Made by a program: the position numbers and the translations under genes. 64,000 nucleotides of DNA from an uncultured Pseudohongiella sp. (GTDB lineage Bacteria > Pseudomonadota > Gammaproteobacteria > Pseudomonadales > Pseudohongiellaceae), in contig CACAEJ010000002.1 in the NCBI GenBank assembly GCA_902531515.1, forward strand, positions 1-64,000. Direction: 5' to 3'. Below the pieces are notes generated by a model. The model saw only the letters and a list, made by a program, of their open reading frames with translations. It did not search any database and was not told the DNA's origin. How positions within the stretch are numbered: position 1 is the stretch's first letter; each line of letters begins with the position of its first letter. This document shows, piece after piece, positions 61,021 to 64,000 of the stretch.

Positions 61021-62214
61021 TTACAGCTCTTCAGCTGGCCATGTTGGTGCTCTGTCACGCACTGTAACTGGCTGCATACCTTGGTACAGGAATTTTTGTA
61101 TTCGCTTGCCTTCATAGGTCTCAGTTGTGTAAATGTTACCCTGAGAGTCAGTTGCTATACTATGAGGTGCGAAAAACAATCCTGGCTGTCTACCACCATC
61201 ACCAAATGTATAAAGTACTTCTAAAGATTCGCGATCTATTATATAGATTTTGAAGTTTTGACCATCTGCTAGATAAAGAAACTCTTGATCTTCATCAGGA
61301 GAGAAGTCGATATCCCATGTAGAACCTTGCGCTAAGGTAGCAGGAGAGATAATTACTTCACGAACATAGGTACCATCGGTACGGAACACCTGAATCCTGT
61401 CGGCTCCTCTGTCACAGACATACACTAGCCCATCGTTTGATGGAATAGCGCAGTGTACTGGACCACGGAATTGCTGTGGTCCGGGCTCGCCGGGCGTATA
61501 AGTTACGTCAGCATCGTCGTCTGGTCGGTTCCCGTATGCGCCCCAGTACCTTTTGAAGGCTCCGGTCGCAAGGTCAACTACAGCGACTCGTTTATTACGA
61601 TAACCGTCAGCAAAATAGACCTCGTTATTAGCAGCATCGATTGCTATTTCAGCGACTCTACCGTAGGACGTTGTGCTGTTGCTGTCCATCTCGGCTTCGG
61701 GGACTCCGACAGTTCGAACGTATTCACCGTCTCGTGTAAAAACAAGCACGTGAGAATCTGGACCACCGTTTCCGCCGATCCAAATGTCTCCATTTGGAGC
61801 TACATCGATACCATGGTTAGACTCTGGCCAAGTGTATGGAGCTCCTTCTTCTGGTCCACCCCATGCGTTGATGAGGTTTCCTTCCAAATCGAACTCTAAA
61901 ATTGGTGGTGCTGGTGTGCAGCACTCAGATACTCCGGAATACAGCCCGATCTCTTGAATTCTCATGAACTGCGATTCCGTATTTCTGTGAACCGCGAAAA
62001 TGTGATCTCTCTCGTCTACATCTACTCCAATAGTATTTCCCTGAACCCAATGATTTGGAAGTGGCTTTGGCCACAAAGGATCCACTAGGAAATGTGGTGC
62101 CATGACGTCGTTATTAGCCGCGACGACAGGCTCTTGCAGTTGGGATTGGCCAATCTGTAGAGCCGCCAAAGCAACTAATAGACCTGCTCCTATCAACACC
62201 TTGATCTTTGTCAT
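61021..62214 (-). CDS. PAL-like NHL beta-propeller (peptidyl-hydroxyglycine amidating lyase family), copy 1
   Basis: 397 residues, GAGGAG before the ATG, signal peptide MTKIKVLIGAGLLVALAALQIGQS. The catalytic pattern of PAL is visible: FAVHRNTES, H134 in SNHGIDVAPNGDIW, DGYRNKRVAVVD with the Tyr, H254 with Arg in GPVHCAIPSNDGLVYVCDRGADRIQVF, and H351 in FAPHSIATDSQGN. These three His would bind zinc, by comparison with rat PAL recalled from memory. It has its own terminator, so the two tandem copies are probably separate units. Substrate not known. Confidence 0.8.
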   Translation of the reverse strand: MTKIKVLIGAGLLVALAALQIGQSQLQEPVVAANNDVMAPHFLVDPLWPKPLPNHWVQGNTIGVDVDERDHIFAVHRNTESQFMRIQEIGLYSGVSECCTPAPPILEFDLEGNLINAWGGPEEGAPYTWPESNHGIDVAPNGDIWIGGNGGPDSHVLVFTRDGEYVRTVGVPEAEMDSNSTTSYGRVAEIAIDAANNEVYFADGYRNKRVAVVDLATGAFKRYWGAYGNRPDDDADVTYTPGEPGPQQFRGPVHCAIPSNDGLVYVCDRGADRIQVFRTDGTYVREVIISPATLAQGSTWDIDFSPDEDQEFLYLADGQNFKIYIIDRESLEVLYTFGDGGRQPGLFFAPHSIATDSQGNIYTTETYEGKRIQKFLYQGMQPVTVRDRAPTWPAEEL

Positions 62215-62274
62215 TTTTTTTCTCCTCTACATGCCCGCAAAATGGCGAGCTTACTAACTTTCAGAGCGAGCTCC

Positions 62275-62307
62275 GAGTATACTGACTTATGCAGAGACAG
62301 TATACTC
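62275..62307. promoter_or_regulatory. Inverted repeat upstream of the PAL-like gene
   Basis: GAGTATACTG (62275-62284) and CAGTATACTC (62298-62307) form perfect 10-bp arms around a 13-nt spacer; each arm contains the palindrome AGTATACT. It sits about 60 nt before the minus-strand start at 62214, a typical operator position. No T-run. Confidence 0.45.
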
Positions 62308-62484
62308 ACTTCGAAAATTTTCGGATAAGCCTTTGTAAGAATTTGTAACAAGAAAGACGATTACTATCCATATTTGCATTACGCTACGGTTTGGTTTTTT
62401 GAGTGAGTAGTACTAACTGTTTGTATTTCATGTAAAAATATAAAAATTAAGAAATTTTTTCGGACTAAATAGACTATATCTCTT

Positions 62485-63834
62485 ATGAAAAATTCGGTAA
62501 AAACATTCTGTCTAATTCAATTAATTTGCCTTGCCGGACTTGTTCAAGCTCATGATATTCCTTCTCGTGTCACTGTAAACGCATTCGTCAAACCTGAAGG
62601 TAATGAGCTGACTGCACTAATTCGAGTCCCAATGGAGGCTCTCGGAGAAGTTAGTTTTCCTTTGCGCGGGCCGGGGTTTTTGCAATTCTCTGAAGCGCAG
62701 TTTGCTCTCGATGATGCAGCAAGAATTTACATAACCGAATCTCTTAAGTTCTATGAAAATGGTGAGGAGTTGACGGAGAAACAGCTTCGTCGAACAAGAG
62801 TGTCTTTACCTTCAAACCGGTCTTTTTCGAGTTTTGAAGTTGCTCTAGACAATATAATGAGCCCTCCGTTGGATGATAGTACAGATTTGTTTTGGAGGCA
62901 GGGAGTGCTCGATGTGCTGGTGACTTATCCAATCCAGTCGGACGAATCTGATTTTTCGGTTAACCCCGAACTTGCCACTTTATCTGATCAAACGACTACG
63001 GTGCTGCGATTTTTAGTGCCTAACGGTGCTGAAAGAGTGTTTAATTATTTAGGCAACCCAGGTGTTGTAGAGTTGGATCCGCGATGGCATCAGGCAGCGC
63101 TTAGATTTGTGACTATGGGTTTCGAGCACATTTTAGAAGGGATTGATCATCTTCTGTTTTTGTTCTGTCTAGTGATTCCCTTGCGTTCCATGCGAGGGTT
63201 AATTCCCGTAATTACCTCTTTCACTGTTGCGCATTCAATCACTCTAATAAGCGCATCTTTTGGAGTCGCGCCGAGCGCTTTATGGTTTCCCCCTCTTATC
63301 GAAACTTTGATTGCTTTATCAATTGTGTATATGGCATTTGAAAATATTGTAGGCGTTAAATTAGAGCACCGCTGGATGATAACCTTTGGCTTCGGCCTTA
63401 TTCACGGTTTTGGTTTCTCGTTTCTGTTTAGTGAAACCCTACAATTTGCGGGTGGACACTTATTTTCCTCACTTTTGGCATTTAACATCGGCGTCGAAAT
63501 TGGGCAGATATTTATTCTAATCTTGGTGATACCAGTGATAAACCTTTTGTTCAAATACTTGGTTGATGAACGGATTGGGACGATACTTTTGTCAGCTCTG
63601 TTGGCCCATAGCGCCTGGCATTGGATGATAGAGCGGGGAATCACGCTAAATTTATATCAGTTCCAAATGCCAGTGTTCGATTCTCTTTTCTGGGCTGCAT
63701 TGATGCGTTGGGGAATGATGTTCATCGTTATAATCGCTGTGCTGTGGGGTATGTATGAATTATTCCGAAAGTTTTCTCTGATCGAAGCTATTCCAGGATT
63801 CGGTAAACAAGAGAAAATTGGGTCAGATGGTTAG
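62485..63834 (+). CDS. HupE/UreJ_2-family membrane protein
   Basis: 449 residues. A signal peptide and about 180 residues of beta-rich periplasmic sequence precede the membrane domain, which begins ALRFVTMGFEHILEGIDHLLFLFCLVIPL, the HupE_UreJ_2 hallmark with conserved His and Asp. VAHSITLISASFGV and LIHGFGFSFLFSE follow, with about six further membrane segments. The family is proposed to handle nickel or other metals, but this long form is poorly studied. It is divergent from the PAL-like genes. Confidence 0.8.
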   Translation: MKNSVKTFCLIQLICLAGLVQAHDIPSRVTVNAFVKPEGNELTALIRVPMEALGEVSFPLRGPGFLQFSEAQFALDDAARIYITESLKFYENGEELTEKQLRRTRVSLPSNRSFSSFEVALDNIMSPPLDDSTDLFWRQGVLDVLVTYPIQSDESDFSVNPELATLSDQTTTVLRFLVPNGAERVFNYLGNPGVVELDPRWHQAALRFVTMGFEHILEGIDHLLFLFCLVIPLRSMRGLIPVITSFTVAHSITLISASFGVAPSALWFPPLIETLIALSIVYMAFENIVGVKLEHRWMITFGFGLIHGFGFSFLFSETLQFAGGHLFSSLLAFNIGVEIGQIFILILVIPVINLLFKYLVDERIGTILLSALLAHSAWHWMIERGITLNLYQFQMPVFDSLFWAALMRWGMMFIVIIAVLWGMYELFRKFSLIEAIPGFGKQEKIGSDG

Positions 63835-63931
63835 CAACTGGGGACACACTCTTACTTGGTATCAAAGGTCACAAGCAACTATCGTATGTCGCGCTAAGAG
63901 AAATATCTTAAGGGAGTCAGCGGGGTTGAAA

Positions 63932-64000
63932 ATGTTAGGTTGCCGCTTTTTTTGGATCGTTGCGATAGTTTCGACTGCGGCTTTGGCTGATGATACAGCA
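63932..64000 (+). CDS. Start of an exported protein, cut by the window edge
   Basis: ATG 63932, or TTG 63926 which fits the AGGGAG at 63911-63916 better. Only a signal peptide is visible (LGCRFFWIVAIVSTAALADDTA). It continues past the window, so no function can be given. Confidence 0.6.
   Translation, partial: MLGCRFFWIVAIVSTAALADDTA

Noticed and set aside
60045-61899. Plus-strand ORFs opposite the PAL-like genes (60045-60458, 61453-61899)
   Set aside because: Parallel shadows of two paralogous minus-strand genes.
41386-62349. Shared 11-mer GAATTTGTAAC upstream of 40355-41308 (41386) and 61021-62214 (62339)
   Set aside because: Only two AT-rich occurrences noted by eye; too little evidence for a regulatory motif without a genome-wide count.
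1-64000. CRISPR array, tRNA, rRNA or prophage
   Set aside because: No regular direct repeats with spacers, no tRNA cloverleaf, rRNA or phage structural genes were recognised on reading. A covariance-model scan would be decisive.

Overview
The window looks like accessory chromosome of a free-living, probably marine, Gram-negative bacterium, most likely a gammaproteobacterium. This is inferred from the many Sec, Tat and lipoprotein signals, FeS photolyase with a DUF3429/DCC/SDR operon, YdiJ-type dehydrogenase, GntP permease and YajG-like protein, at moderate GC by eye. No rRNA, tRNA, CRISPR array, phage gene or transposase was seen. The taxonomic guess is not secure.

Layout. 0-4.8 kb: tail of a sulfatase, exported cupin, His/Met-rich exported protein, and a GMC oxidoreductase with its Tat-lipoprotein subunit. 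5-12.6 kb: three tandem exported proteins joining a c-type heme to a PHM-like type II copper monooxygenase fold, a secreted CCWTN protein, and a redoxin-heme-PHM fusion. 12.6-20 kb: MFS permease, acyltransferase, amidohydrolase, 3-hydroxyisobutyrate-dehydrogenase-like enzyme, two exported GYWDGDTLVV proteins. 20-31.7 kb: photolyase region, M19 dipeptidase, gamma-glutamyltransferase, lipocalin-like protein, MBL hydrolase, FAD/FeS dehydrogenase. 31.7-38.7 kb: DUF1549/DUF1553 and DUF1501 pair, heme-PQQ dehydrogenase, small unknown. 38.7-43.6 kb, minus strand: a second heme-PHM gene overlapping a second CCWTN gene, then a GYWDGDTLVV protein, an unknown, three tandem 45-49-residue peptides missing from the ORF track, and a cupin. 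43.8-51.7 kb: a selenoprotein interrupted by in-frame UGA, exported RraA-like protein, PQQ dehydrogenase, DUF1552/DUF1592 pair. 51.8-64 kb: ankyrin protein, GntP permease with aminotransferase, amidohydrolase, degenerate NUC1-type nuclease, YajG-like protein, two tandem PAL-like NHL propellers, HupE-like membrane protein and the start of another exported gene.

How the genes may work together. Most products are exported and many use heme c, copper, PQQ, FAD or zinc, suggesting a periplasmic oxidation and peptide-processing program. The main signal is a family of five cytochrome c-PHM-like proteins, four with all six copper ligands of peptidylglycine alpha-hydroxylating monooxygenase. Two PAL-like propellers lie in the same window. 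Animals join PHM and PAL in one amidating enzyme; here the parts are separate and the tethered heme could supply electrons. CCWTN proteins accompany the copper enzymes at two loci. That these parts form one pathway is inference.

The strongest single-gene observation is the selenoprotein: two ORF-track entries (43795-44031 and 44053-44934) are one redoxin-DsbD-alpha protein in which UGA replaces the first Cys of a CPYC motif, followed by a 7-bp SECIS-like hairpin.
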